A DNA stretch of 64,000 nt, taken from Gonatopus flavifemur (Eukaryota; Arthropoda; Insecta; Hymenoptera; Dryinidae). Below, in pieces: positions 13,601 to 27,600 of the stretch. The stretch's first letter is position 1. Each line of letters opens with the position of its first letter. The stretch covers positions 9,486,001 to 9,550,000 of the forward strand of contig JAFFJZ010000003.1 of assembly GCA_018340375.1 (NCBI GenBank), written 5' to 3'. The notes under the pieces were generated by a model. That model was given only the letters and a program-made list of their open reading frames with translations, ran no database searches and was not told where the DNA came from. The position numbers and the translations under genes are program-made.

Positions 13601-16600
13601 AGAAATTATGCTTGGCACGTTCGAATAAGTAAAATTACCTACCTGGGGAACACCGGCGAGTGCAAATGTACATATGTGGCTCCCAACAGCAAGCTTGCGG
13701 AAATTATAATTTTACGAAATTTTTCTCCTCGTCAAAAGATTCGGTTTTTCCATTTTCCTCTTCTTTCTATATTTCTACATGTTACTTTCTTTTCTTGTAA
13801 TTTAATGAAACTCTAATATGGCTACTTCGATGTAATGTAATTTTTCATTTCTTTTTCCCCACTTTGTATATTCATGAGAAAGTTTCGTATGAGGAATTAC
13901 GAATACTTTTTTTCTTCATTGTTTTGTTTCAACGTTTTGAATTTATCGTCAGAGTTCTTGGAATAAATTTTGAAGTAAGATAGAATTGTGAAGACATAAT
14001 CTTTCATTGTTCATTGTAATTTTACATGGAAGAACTGGCTAAAATTGTGATTTTATTTTCCACGTTGGATTCTACATTCCCACATTCTTTCACCATCTCA
14101 TTCAAATCTCAATTTCCATTTATAATATTCATTTTCATTATACATTGAAAGAAATAAGATATATAAATGAATTTAGATATTCTACTACTCTTCACAATGT
14201 TATAACGTTGCTATTCTAATTTTTCACAGCACGAAAAATGTAGAACATTCAAAAATGTATGTATTTAATGTTTCTAATTGTTATATATTAATTCAGAATA
14301 ACGATGTTGAATTGAAGATGTGCTAATTCTAAATGAGTATATTAAAACAATTCCTCACCTTGCCAATGATATTTGTTTTCCACAATTGAATATTGTGAAT
14401 TCATAAGCAGATCCAGGTGATCGACACTATATCGCGAGGATGATAATTTTCAAACATCAAGAAAGACCAGATATTTTTATCTTCATTTAGACGAAAATCC
14501 CTACAGATGGGTTTTAGAGCTTCAAGTGATAAAGGGTATCTGAAAATCCATATATTTTTCTTTACATATTCCCGTTGACGCGATAGCATTTCCCCTTTAA
14601 AATAGTAACACAGTGTCTTTGGTGTAAAGCAAAGCAAAGGGCAGTACCAACATAGCAACATTGAGACAGAAAGAGAGGAAACCATGGTATCTGGCACGAT
14701 TACGGAACATTTCGAAGGGATATATAGCCATTCTCACTGGCCACTACACGACCGATCGAGGGTCGTTTCTACCACCCTTCCAAACTCCTGAATAGCCTTC
14801 GAACCATCCGTAACCCTCGCGTGGCTCTACAACCCCATCATCGTTCCGGATGCAACAGGTGATACTTTCTCGATATCGCGCCCATACATGACCCCTCCAC
14901 TCGTCAACTATCGTCAAATCCTGCTTTTTCATTTTCTTTTTTTTCTCTGGTCTCTGCAATTTCCGCTGCATCAATTCAAGGATCAATTCAAAGCCAAGCT
15001 ATTTATTGCAGTCTTTCATATTTCATGCCCATTGAAGAAAAAAATTGTGGCGAGGGAATAGAATTCATGTTCAAATGTACTATGCGGTCAGGAAATATCG
15101 GTCCTCGGGTAAAGTTGACAATGAACTATTGAAAAACTCAAGGTTTTTCCTAGGAAGGAAGTATCAGGTGTTATGATTAGTTTCGTGGGAGTTGTTCACG
15201 AAGCAAAATCAGTTCATTTAAGAAGAAATGTAAATTATATTCCATTCCAAACATCTTTGATTGCTTAGAAGTTAAGCTAGTCACTAGAAAGGGCCTTGAC
15301 ATTAACTATCAGGTGGCTAGAGTTATTTCTGCGAGGGAAACCAATTTCTTCATCGAACAAAGTAAGCAAAAACAGCAGTTGTGTGAATGTATGGGGGTGT
15401 GGTAGGATTTCCCATGGATTTTTTACAATTAGGATCATTATAATACATCAATTGTTCACCACCCATTATATTTTAATACAGAAATTGCTCCCTAATGAAT
15501 TCTTCCCGTTGCATGCACAAAATCAGAAATAGTTGATTTACCAGCATTCAATGCTTCGACTATTTGCTAGAGTGCTTGAGTCGAATCTTTATCTAATATA
15601 ATGTCTGCATTTCGACATTTTCGAACTTTTTTAGTTGAGATGCGCGTTTCAGAATAAATTTTTGGAATCAATCAACCAGGTCGGACGGCTAGTTTATCTA
15701 AATCAGAGCTGTAAAACAATCTGTAATAAAAATTTTATGCATCGCGCTCCATTTTTAGTTGCAGTGAAAAATGCCACTCGAAAATAAAGTAATTTTCATG
15801 AGAATATTTCTCAATTTTTTAGAAAGTAAATAATAAAATTGACTTGACTTCCGTAGAGTTCATTTTTTCTTTCAACTTTTGTTGGGTATCTTCAATTTTT
15901 AATTTCTTATTACTAAAATTCAACAAAAATCTGAATCATTTTATGTTTACTAAAAAACTACGAAATATTTTTAGATTCTCTTGAAAATTACTATATTTTT
16001 ACTTTAGATACCTAAAATTTCAAGCGTTTCATCGAATTGCAAAATATATACCAGTTCCAGCCACCTATGAAACCATTCATGAATTCATAAATAGTTCCAT
16101 TTTGCAGAACCGATAACAAAAGCTTGAATCGATCCCCACTTTTTCGTTGCTGTCATTTATCACCCTAATACCTCTCACACACAAATGTACCGATAAATAT
16201 CGTGAAACAATACCTCTATATTTACCACGATACATGTGAAATTCATGAGAACCAGTCTGGATAAAAGATAGTTACATACAGTTCATTCTTGATACGAGTC
16301 GAAGATCAAAACTGTCTGACAAACTTCTCCAACAGACAGATTCTGGAACTTGTGATCCACGGTTCACGATGTCAATCATTCAGAAGCTTTCCTTCATAAA
16401 TCTTTCGTTTCCGTGATCTTAATGGAAATGAGCGTAGAATTAAATTTATTTCAATTCGATGAATTATTCTTTGTTCTTGGAAGTAAGACGAAAAAAGAGA
16501 TTGGAACGATCTTATTGTATGCGGAACGAATGTAAAATTTACTTCGGATAAAAGCTTCTCGTCGAACTAACGATTATTCGGGAAACGATTTTCTCAACTC

Positions 16601-19600
16601 CCACGCCGAAGAACGTGAAATCAAGAAAAACGTCTTCGAATGACGTTGATTTATGATGGCTTATACATATATATGCGTATACAACAACATCGTTGAGGGT
16701 TACAAAGTTTCCAAAGTCTGCTTCCGATCGTTCCTTGAAATCGTTTCATAATTTAATGTGTCCGCGGTGGAACGATGAGATATTGCGTGAGACAGAAAAG
16801 GAAAATTGAAAAGGAGATTTGCGATATCCTTTCGGTGGTTTGGTGCCCGAATGTCGGTGGAATCGAGATCTCAATAATTACGTCACCCACAGCCGCGGTT
16901 CTGTTTTTGATTCATAGCACAACACGTTGAGAAACCACAACGGGTGGTGCCCGATCCAAGGCAAAAAGGGAAGGAAAAGGAGAAACGTCTTTGGGATAAT
17001 CGGAATTCAATTAAACCATTAGCATCTGCGTTTTACTGAAGGCTATATTATACATGAACGTTTCTTATGTATATGAATGGTTTGGTGTTCATCTCGAACG
17101 TAAAAAAGGAATACGAGCTTTCTTTACTTCTTAGATTCATTCGAGAAATATATTTAAATTCGTTAACAATTCTCCGAGGATCGTTTGATTTTATTTGCAT
17201 GAGATATTTTTCTCTCAAAAAATCTAGACATAACTTTGAAGCGGAGGGGATTTAATAAGGATGCGATATCAATATCAAGTTTCAATGTTTTATCCCAGCT
17301 TTCTATTCTCGCTTTGTCGTACTAAGATCCTTTTATGGCTGTTATCTTCTGATTTAAAAAATGAAAAATAGAGTGGGATAGTTTATTAGGATGAATTTAA
17401 AGTACTCAAAAAATACTTTGGAAGCTATCAGAATAGCTAAAAAGTTCTCAAACAATCAAATTTCTAATATAAAACTTTACGAAGAGAGCAAAAGAGAGAG
17501 AGTAAGAACTTTGATATTAATGGTGAGTGAATCTTCGATCAAATCCCCAAAGTCTTATTCAAATTCATTACACACGACATTACGACGTAAAGCGAATATC
17601 CAATTCTGAAGTATATTTATCATTCCCTTTGACGATGTGGAACGATACCCAAACATCATAGAGCTATTCATGACCGTGTTTTATTAATAACATATCCAAT
17701 TTATTCAATCATCAAGATTAATGTTGGTATCGTTTCTCATTGTTCATATATTCGACGGAAAAAGAGGGGTGGTATCATTCGTCATTGTTCCCCACGTAAT
17801 TCGTAGTTGATCTAGGATCAGCGGTTGGCCTCTCGATTTCTTCGATTCATCTACTAGTGACAGTCGTGAATCCATGACTACTCTTCTCCTTCTGTTCTCA
17901 TTCCCTCGTCCAAAATGGAAGCATAGAGGGTGGTGAGAGAGATATTTCGCTAAGCCAAGTACTGACGTTCTCAGCAACAAACATATCTTTTCACATTGGT
18001 ATGTGTAGGTATCTATTATATAAGTCTACGTGTATCCATATACGCGTGGATACGTCCTTCGGTGCCTTTCGATAGGGAGGGGGAGTCGGGGGAGAGTTAA
18101 GGTTTGGGACAAGCAGCATCAATATACGGAGCACGAAATTCCAGCATCACCGCCACACAAAAGGAAAAGGAGTGAGAGAGACAGAGAGAGATCGTGTCGG
18201 TTTACTTGGAGGGTATACGTCAAGCGCCATACATCATGCGTAATGTCGGATCCGATTCTCGTATTATACCTTTATATGTATACATATATACATCCCATGT
18301 ATACATATATACAAGGAAAAATAGATTTATGTAGCGTGTGACTTGAACGAATTCAAGCATTCAAGGCAGGTCCTTTCTCAAGTCGGATATATAGAAAAGA
18401 TTGACGAAAAGGGACGAGTAGATCGAAATTGTCTCTTTTCATTATTCACAATTTGGTTTTATCGGAGGAAAAAGATGAAATTTCATTCGAAGGGTATAAT
18501 AGGAAATATTATTGGGAACAATTACTGGTAGGTTCTGTTGTTGGTTGTAGTTGGCATAACATTAAAAAGACCATTACGTTGGAACGAAGAAACCGTGTCG
18601 TTATAGGCTGCGAAAAGACGGCCGCATTTTCCAAGCCATAAAGATCGGATATTATGAGAATTATTCAGGATAATTTAAATCGAACCCCTCTCTCCACGAC
18701 CGACTAACGTTTTGTCCGGGCTGCAGATTTCCAGCGAAGCTAAGCTATCTACGATGAAGTTAGTAGCGATGAAGTAGTGGTAGAAGGAAAAGAAATTGCT
18801 CGAGCACGGCCGAAAGGTGCTGAACAGAAAGAAAAAACAAGGACATAAATTATATACAGATAGGTAGTGTAATTTAAATTGCACTCCCTTCTCTCGAATG
18901 TATTATATATTACGTTCATCTTCTTTCGTCATCTACGAAGGGTACTCGTAAAATTCAAATCAGCCATCATTATGCCCCTTCGACAGGCATAATCGGAAAT
19001 ATTGCTACTTACCGGAGAGTGAAGATGAAGAGGAAGAAGGAAAGTGGTGATGAAAAGGAGGGTAAAACGCATGAATAGTTTTTAAGATCTTACGAAAAAT
19101 TTACATTTTATAGAAACAATATATTATCGTAATCGTTGAATCCATGAGAAATTTCCCGTTTTATACAATCAAGTATATCTATATAACTCGAGAACAAGAA
19201 AATAATGAAACGAATAATGAATTTATCACCAAATCGTCGAAGAAAAAAGAAAAATCATAGTTACGAGAGGACATCATAGAGCGAGAGAATGGATGGAAAG
19301 AACAATCTGCAAGGGAGCAGTTCGTAGACCCCGAGAGATGGTGCAGCCAAAACAGAACAGTCCCGAGAAATATCTTTGATTAACGACTCTGCCATTGTAG
19401 GTGTATATGTATAAATGCATAAATACAGTCAGAATCATGAAGATACTAACGACACAGTCTTTCTTCAACACCACCGATCAAAGCCCTCAGACGCACTTGG
19501 TAGCACCCTGCTAACAATAAGAAATATCGTGATAGATAATTTATTATCGATAGCAAAAAGCGATTTACCCGCGTCGACGAGACGCCGTCCTCGTTGTTAC

Positions 19601-20259
19601 CCTACCACAGTCGAACAAAGATTAGTCGTTGGACTCGTCATAGTATTACAAGTAAGTCGTATTTCTTATCCTTACAGCAATTTTATATATCCTGAACTGC
19701 TTTTTTGAAATATGTATATATATAATCGTCTCATGTTTAAGTTGTAAGTAATATCTGGAAGATTATTATTCTTTTATGAGAACGAAAAAGTTGATTGAAA
19801 TTAAACTGTAACGCAATAGACATGCTTGAATGAATACTCAAAATCAATGAACCCTTTGAATAATAAAAACTCAAGATTTTGAAAAGAGACAAGCACCGAA
19901 GTCGCTCTACTTGATGGCAATTTTTTTCAGACAAAAATACTAAAAACTGAACTCATAGAAAGGTCTAAAATTTCCAAGAAAGGTGATTTCTTTGGTGATT
20001 CATCTGGACTTGGGTTTTGTACAGAGTCAAAATTTTGAATTTCAAAAACCAAACATTTTGTCGGAACTTTCCTTTCTTTTTGTTGTACCGAATGATTTGT
20101 CTACTCTGGCTCAGTACAATAAACGAAACTGATTATTATTGGCAATTATTGGGAAATATTGAGATGATACTAGCCAGCGTGACATTAGCTAAATCGATTT
20201 CTACAAATTATTTGAATTTGAAGGATTATTGTCAAAATATCATACTGTACACACTGTAA
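10691..20259. other. Gene-free region with one long open frame
   Basis: Nothing is recognisable by homology. The longest open frame of the window (12611-13216, minus) lies here and is reported separately. Another stretch (19415-19708, plus) includes a consensus donor CAA|gtaagt at about 19651 but has no recognisable domain. The remainder is AT-rich, with a twice-repeated ATGTATACATATATAC word at 18277-18312. Confidence 0.45.
12611..13216 (-). other. Unrecognised 201-codon open reading frame
   Basis: This is the longest single open frame among those without a known match. The translation (MCVYNICVCYVFLIHSQFHN at the start, ending PSHRGSHPQSSLYT) shows no domain I recognise: a Cys/Tyr-rich hydrophobic start, then a mixed polar region with KKQHEKTAKEK. 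The opposite strand also has open frames across it (12883-13137 and 13100-13534), so it may be a composition effect. I do not claim it is a gene. Confidence 0.2.
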
Positions 20260-20640
20260 AAAGAAACTGGAGAAGTCCAGTACACTTATTGAAATTTCAC
20301 GAATTTTATACAGCAGGATTCGAATTTTTGCAGTAAAATTTCAGTGAATGTATTGGAATTCTCAGTTCGATGGATTGCTTAATTCATTATTTCCAGTGAA
20401 GTACCGAAATTTTCTGGTAAACATTTTTTGTAGTGCAAATAATTGTGATTTGGTTAAGAAAGTCTCTACAGAACGATGTTTGGCTCACACACGAAAAAAG
20501 AATAATTCGCTATAGCAGCTATTCCGTGCATTTGATATTTGAATAGCAGAAGATATTGATTCAACAGTTGAATCTCGGCTACTACAGCAATATTTCTGTT
20601 GCTACAGCTGAAAAATAGCTAGCATAGCTAAATCTTTTTC
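20260..20640. repeat. Small degenerate inverted-repeat elements
   Basis: CACACTGTAAAAAG near 20265 faces TTTTTTGTAGTGCA near 20435 in inverted orientation. Next to it CACACGAAAAAAGAATAATT (about 20488) begins an AGCTA-rich stretch to about 20640. These look like decayed MITE copies of the type seen at 21400 and 10520; the boundaries are approximate. Confidence 0.4.
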
Positions 20641-20868
20641 CATACCTCAGCATTAGAATTAAACGCCCTCAAGATTCTAGTTCTCCAAATGTTAGAAAAA
20701 GATATAGCAATTCCGATCCAGAACCATAAATAGACCCACTGAAAGATTTTCGAAGAATCTATAAGAATTGAAATATTTTTCTCACAATATTGAACCTACT
20801 GATCTAAATTCCAAAATTTCAACCCTGGATTAAGAATCACTCAACTAGAGAAAGTTTCAAAATTATAT

Positions 20869-20938
20869 ATCATTTTGATACAATTATATAAGACGTATGT
20901 AAAAACTGTACTGAATTAAATATAAATTATATGTAACT
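20869..20938. repeat. Dispersed AACTGTATTGAATTATATATAAA repeat, copy 1
   Basis: About 65 bp around AACTGTACTGAATTAAATAT. Related copies are at about 21225-21300 (AACTGTATTGAATTATATAT) and 39495-39560 (AACTGTATTGAATCATATAT), each followed by AAATYATATGAtttt-like sequence. It is a short interspersed repeat of unknown type. Confidence 0.5.
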
Positions 20939-21224
20939 TTGAACTCTGAAAAGTATTTTACATTGAAGAGAAAAATATATGTATCGAATCAGTAGTAAAG
21001 AATGAACTTAGTCAGACAAGCGATTCAACTATTGTGCATTGCCACAATACGGCGAGAAAAATCAGCATATTTTTGCTGGATAAATCAAAATTCTGAAAGA
21101 AGAACGTTCTTCATTATGCACCTCGGTAACCGTTAAAAACAATTTCCCCAAAATAATACAAAAGAAAATGACAGCTGGTAAAGTTTTTATTTGAGGAATT
21201 CGAGTGGAAAAATGTTTAAAAATT

Positions 21225-21300
21225 ATGTGTAGTTTTTATATAATTATATACAACTGACATACGAACTGTATTGAATTATATATAAATCACATATGATTTT
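21225..21300. repeat. Dispersed AACTGTATTGAATTATATATAAA repeat, copy 2
   Basis: This is the copy containing AACTGTATTGAATTATATAT followed by AAATCACATATGATTTTTTT. It lies about 300 bp from copy 1 and just before a CCCTCAGTG word at 21322. Confidence 0.5.
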
Positions 21301-21445
21301 TTTGTCTCAATTACTTTTTTTCCCTCAGTGTTTGTAAAAAAAGGATCGATCCTCTTCAAGGATTCCTTAGTAGAAATTTTGAATGGGAAAATACCAGGGC
21401 CTGACGCACGAAAAAAATAATTTAGCTGCAGCAGCTAAGTGGCGA

Positions 21446-21592
21446 GCACGGACACGGACAACCATTGAATTAGCTCCTGCAGCTAAATTTCAGCTGTTAC
21501 AGTAAATAAACCAGCTACGAGAGCACATCTTTTTGCTGTCATAACTAAAATTTAGCTGCAGGAGCTAATTCAATGGCTGTCTGTATCCGTGC
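21446..21592. repeat. Inverted repeat with 45-bp arms and AGCT-rich core
   Basis: The left arm 21446-21490 (GCACGGACACGGACAACCAT then TGAATTAGCTCCTGCAGCTA) is repeated in reverse complement at 21548-21592 with about three mismatches, around a 57-nt loop. It lies just inside a GCACGAAAAAAATAATTTAG-like start at 21403. Related AGCTA-rich sequence occurs at 10530-10690 and 20480-20640. Confidence 0.75.
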
Positions 21593-21600
21593 GAGTTTTC

Positions 21601-24600
21601 CCTATTTCGCTCAATTTTATGGAAATCTCATACGAAACTTATTGTCCCCCTGCGTTACAACCCTATTTGAACTTTGAGGGAAATCAGATGAGTCCCTTAT
21701 AAGGGCCTCATAAGATTTTCCTTATTCACGGTTTCCGGATTCTGACCTGATCAGGATCTTATTAAAAATAAGAGACACCTGATCAAATTTCTACCAGGGT
21801 TGCCATCACTACTGAGAGGCCTTTTTGAGGGCAAAAAAATCAATGTTTTGAAGTCAGAATGAAGATTATCTAAATCTTCATATTATTTTTTCCCATGAAA
21901 ATCTTGTCATGCAAAATTGTTGTTGACCAACAAATTGTCATAAAATGAATAAGAAGTACATCATCAGCAATTAACAATATGAATTCAATTTTGATGAAAA
22001 ATATATCCCCTTTTCCTCATGAATTCAAAATATTCTATTTTATATCGACCATATTTTAAATGTACTCATTTGAGTGTTCAAACGAGATTTGTATTATGTA
22101 GTTACGAACTGAGAAAAAAAGGATGAAGGAAAAGAGCAAAAAATATACGCGTATGGCTGTCGCACGTCGTATCAAAAGCGCGCAATAACCAGACAAATAG
22201 CCACTTTACACGGTGACTAACGCCAGGACATTCTTGCAAGGGGAGAGACATTATGTTTAATGTTTAACGTCTCTTCTCTTGAACCTCCAGGGCACTCTTC
22301 TAACTATACATGTAGTCATCATCTACGGATATACAGTGACCTCATGTCATACGGCTTTTCTTTTGTACACGAGCAAGCGGATCTTGTGACATATAAAAGC
22401 AGAAAAATAAAGTTCATGCATTGTTAATTAATTCTAATAATATGCCATATTTTATGTATTTCTACTCCCATGCTACCAACAAAAACTCAATTTTGAAATA
22501 AAGAGATGAGGTTTATTTTGAAAATATTCAAACTGTCGAGGAAAGTAAATTCCTGAAAATTTTTGTCTGTAGTCTCTGAATCTGAAGGAGTGGAAAATCA
22601 CACGCTTCACTCTGTGAAGTCTCAGAAGTGGACTTCTCCGCTTGAGTGGAATTTTCACCCGTTTCTACTGAACTCTCACTCTTTTGGAATTCATTGTAAA
22701 TTAAAATAGTTGTGGATTTCTAACCTCAAACCTTAGAGTATATTTGGAAAGTGTATTCGCTGTTTGTGGAGAGCCTTTTTAGTTCACAACAACTCTTCTT
22801 AGAATGCACCAATTTGGATAATTTTTTTCCAATCTGTTCATGTCGGCGAGGACCCGAGACCTATTGATTTTGACATCGATCGGACACTGTATAACATTTC
22901 TTTGTGGATTTACAATAAAAGTTTGGAAGTTTTTTACACAAACATTTTCTTTGGTGAATTTCTCAACAAAATTTGGAAAAGATAGTTGACCAAAACTTTT
23001 GTAAATCCGCAAAGAAATGTTTTACGGTGGACAAGAAGAAAGAATTTCGTCAACATTGATGATTTGCCACGCAATTCGTTATAACTCGTGAAAGTTGACT
23101 GATTCAAATGATTTTTCGTCGGAAATTGTTAATATGAATACGAATTCGAGATATGGAAAATTTGTTATGGATCAGGACAGCAGTTTTGACAATAACGAAG
23201 AAAGAAGGCCTTCTCGAATTTCCACTGTTTTCAAATGATTCACGATCATTTTGTCAAGATTTTACTCCTTTATATAAATTTTTCCCACGAAATACTTGCT
23301 GAGAATAGATTGAGTGATATAAATAGTGTGTCATGAAAACACAGGACATTGTTTTCATATTATTGATTATATCAATATATAAAGTTTTCTTTCTAGTTAT
23401 TGACTCGATTCTAGTAATTCTCCAAGTTCTCTCAAAAGCCTAGAGGATCCTTAGAATTAATTCCACTAAAATACATGAAGATTTATATATTTTTTTTCAA
23501 AGTTATTGAAAGTTTATTTTAAGAAACAGCTCAATATACGTTAAGGTAAAATTTATTCCATTAAACACGGACAGAGACTGACTTCTCAACTGGGTTTGTT
23601 ATGAAACTTGTTCCACAATACATAAGGTCAGTATTTTCTTTGGTTTATGTACTGTAACGAATTCACATTGTAAAATAGTAAACTGCAAATATTCCTCCAT
23701 GTATAATGAATTAACAAAATTTACGTATGGAAATGAATCTATATAAATTACAAATGTCTTACACATGATTTAATGACTCGGTTGAACATATAATTATTCA
23801 TAAATTATGCACAAATTCTGTATGTACGTTGACCAAGAAAACAAGAATTACAAAAAATAGTATTCATAAATGCGGTATTCGAACATATATTTATGATTAT
23901 TCAACGAAAATATTTTGTATATCCGATCAAATCATTGACAAATGTTGATTAAAGCTGCTACATTATGATTCTCAAACACAAAAGTCATGGAATCAAAGAA
24001 GTTTTGAAACAAATTCTTGAAAGCCCAAGATGCAGAGACAATAGAAGATAGCTGGCATTAAGTAACCCTCTTGACTAATTGACTAGCCGAGAGTTTTCCT
24101 ATGTAAATGTTTGCAAAACTTGTTTCGCAACAACTTATACCAGTTACAACTTTTAATCAGAGCCTGGTAACGAATTCCGACGACTCTGTAAAAGTCGAGG
24201 GAAGAAAGGAGAAAGAGAATACTGAGCTAAGGCGAAACATCGTATTGTTTTGCTACGAGGAGTTGGTTTGAAATATATTTCTAGCATTCAATGGTTTAGG
24301 AAACAGTTGTGAGGATAACAGGATGTTGTTGATAAAATAAGTTGAATCGTTGGAATTTTTCTTATACTTTACGAAGCGCGAATCCTTGAGAAGAAAAGCT
24401 AGCAGGGAGTAACATCGAAGTTCTCGTTACGGGTTATCCGTTTTCAATCAGAAATATGTGTATCATGAGAAATTAACATACCGTACATGGCGTGTTAAGT
24501 ACGTTACTCGTTGAAAAATAACCTGACAAATTGAATGAACCGTGCGAGACTTGAAATGAGACAAAATAAAAAGAAAAAGAGGAAAAGAGAGCGGCGAGAA

Positions 24601-27600
24601 GTGGAGATTATGTGGAGGAAAGAGTGGGGAAAAAGAGTAGTCGAGCTTGTAGTGGGGTTGGGGAAAAGGGTAGAAAAACACTGATGACCAGAGTGAAATT
24701 TGACGTGGAAATGATGGTCACGGCGAGACATCGTACTTTTTGTCAACCCGATATTACTCGACGAATATGGTTTGAATAATTAGAAAATATGACTCATCGC
24801 GTTATTTTTGCCTGTATTCAATGGAACTCCTATTTGTATTCATGAATACGGACTAAGAGGGAGAACAAATGTTCTTCGTTCTCTCTCTTTATCGTGTAGT
24901 CCTTGATTTGAAATATAAAGTGAGTAGTCCAACGTGTACATCACACTATGTTCTATAGAAATTTTATCCAATATTTTTTCTCTTCGATTATACTTTCGAT
25001 GGAAGAAGAAATACTCTTGATTAATATTTTGTTCAAGAATTGCAGTGACAGCATATGAGATTCCATCTCAAAGGCATGCAATCAACTATACATATTCCTC
25101 TCATATATTTTTCTTATCAAGTGGAATTCTCTAGTCTCCCCGATTTAGATTCTCCTGAAACTCGTGATTTCGAACGAAGGGTAGAATAGAGATATATTTT
25201 TGAATGTGTGTTCCCTCGAAATGCAGCGGTATCCACCACTTGAGAATATGTGTAAAATACGCGCGTACATTTGTACGAAGAGCTTTCTAGAATCTAACAA
25301 TCTCGTAGAGACAACAGGATATAACCAGGAGTTAAAACCACAAGCACGAATGTCGTATCTTAGACCGCCTTCTTAACCCCTTTCTAGATACGTTCTCTTA
25401 CTTTATATACGTGGAAGAGAGTAAGAGGATCTTATTATCAAACACTGCCTAAGCTTCGTTCCGAAATACAACTGCAGCAGTAACATCAAAACTTGTGATA
25501 CTTCTGGTGAGATTGTGTACCACCTATATCCTTGATGTTAATGAATTCGTGGCTAAAGTGAATATGGGTCGAAATAAAAATCGATTTTTGAAGATATATA
25601 ATAATGAAATTTGTCATCGAAGAGACTCGAATGAAACCTCGTCGCGTCCTCCCCTCATTAATTTAATGAACAAACCCTCGTAAAAATGAATATCAAAACT
25701 CCGGCGAATGCTCATCTCTGTTTCTTCTCACGTGACTGCGTTATGCGAGACACATTTTCATTTTGGTACAGCATGATATACACTATAATATATTCTCGCG
25801 TCGTTGCGCCATTAAACAAATAAATAAATAATTCGTATTACGTGTCTTGCCGTCATGTTCCTCTCATTTTCTTCCTCTTCTCCTTCCCCTTCATTCTAGG
25901 GATTTTCCTTCGTCGACAGTCCTACGAGAAGACAGATATAGGGGATACGGCGGCTTTCTGCTCCGGTCGCTTATATAACTCTCTAAGAAGTTCTCGTCGT
26001 ACATAGAATTTCTCTCGCGCTTCTCTGGTGTGTCTCGTCCTAAGAATATAGGTATGCACACAGGTCGCAGGGAGACGGAGAAAGATAGGGAATGCATAAG
26101 CCGTTGTTGTGTTTTGGTTCATCTTAATGGATTTCGCTGTAATTGTAAAATATTCCGCGAGTTTCGTACGCGAGCATTTACGAGCGGACAAGCGCGTGCC
26201 TTTTGGCGTTTAATTACAGAACAGACCGCATGGATGTGCATGTGTACGCTTGCACATACACCTCCTCTTCCTCTTCTCTGAAATTTCGAAAGTAATAACA
26301 ACAATATTTCATAAAATTATCGCTTTGACGTTGACGATTCTCGAGATGTTGAAATATTTCATCTTAAAATGTTTCGTGCTTTTTGTTCAAATGATAAACC
26401 AGAGGCCCCTTGATCGACGAGGGTTATTAGCGAAACTCCTTCGTATGTTTGAATAATCCTACACAACGCGTAGCACATTTGAAACAAGGGAGACAAAAAG
26501 AAGAAGAATAGGGGCGTACATGACAAAGCCAGGTCGCGATATTTAAGAGGACTCGTATGAGTATAGGAATATAAAAGGGAAATGTATGGAAGGAAAGATC
26601 TAATTTGTTCCTGTCTGGTCTGCTTTTGGACGATGGGGGTTGAACGAGGTGAACCACCACTAGGAGGAGAAGAAAAGAGGGGTGGAATTAATATTCATAA
26701 GCGTCCACAGGGAGGTCTCGAGGGCGGGGTCAACTTACATGTATCTTTTGCTACTGACCCGAGAGCACACGGTGCGATAACGGTCGGAAATTAAAATACT
26801 GCCCACTGGTTTTAACCCTTCTTCGTCGTTCGTTTAGAGGTATTCGTTACAATCCCTCCTACCCTTACGAAAACGATGACTGGACTAAAAGCATACTCGG
26901 TCTCTTTCAATCTTGTCCTTGGTGTTCTTGTTTTGTTCTTTGAAAATCCTGTAAATAAATGAAAAAGCAGGGAGCGTGGAAGGGATAACGCAAATGTCTT
27001 ATTTTTCATACTTTCGTCGTATCTGGAATTTTAAAATGTCATCTATAATCGTGATGACAATTTTCTTCAATTCCTGAATTTAATAGCGTAAAAAACAATC
27101 TCGCGTAATTTATATAACGGGCAATTAAAACTTTCTATTATCTGTTCTTATGGACGCGTACGTACAAAAACTGTTTTCCAGGATTCGTCAGTTTACAAGG
27201 ATACATTAAATGCAAATCGAGATTAAATACCTCGTAAGAACAAACACGAACGTTGCATTAGCTCGAGAGAATTTCCTCGCTGTGAGATTTGAATACTCAC
27301 GCGATGATTAGCACTTTGATGATATCTCATGTACAAAACATTATGATCAACTTCACACGGTTATGCTTGTAATAAATATAATTCTTCACGAATCTACAGT
27401 CTGTCTAATTGCATATATGATTTTTAAACTCTCTAATTTATCACAAAAACTCAATCACGTGGGTCGTTTTATCTACTATTCCATTAAAAATTGAGATAAA
27501 TTTGTGTTGTATTTGTGTTGACTTGTGAAAATTATCGATTGTACATACAATGTTCAACGTTTGAATTTGAATTCCCATCCCAAAGAGTTGTAATCGTGGT

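Noticed and set aside
15240..15312. Open stretch ending AACTATCAG|gtggct, tested as the missing Nup88 N-terminal exon
   Set aside because: It ends in YQ at the right phase, but the residues before it lack the VW and CVLTLN-like motifs, and the donor is poor.
18870..18895. AATTGCACTCCC-like word resembling the seed of the miR-92 family
   Set aside because: The match stops after the seed and there is no surrounding hairpin.
19415..19651. Open frame ending at a consensus donor (CAA|gtaagt)
   Set aside because: There is no recognisable domain, no clear acceptor and no in-phase partner exon. It does not match the Nup88 N-terminus.
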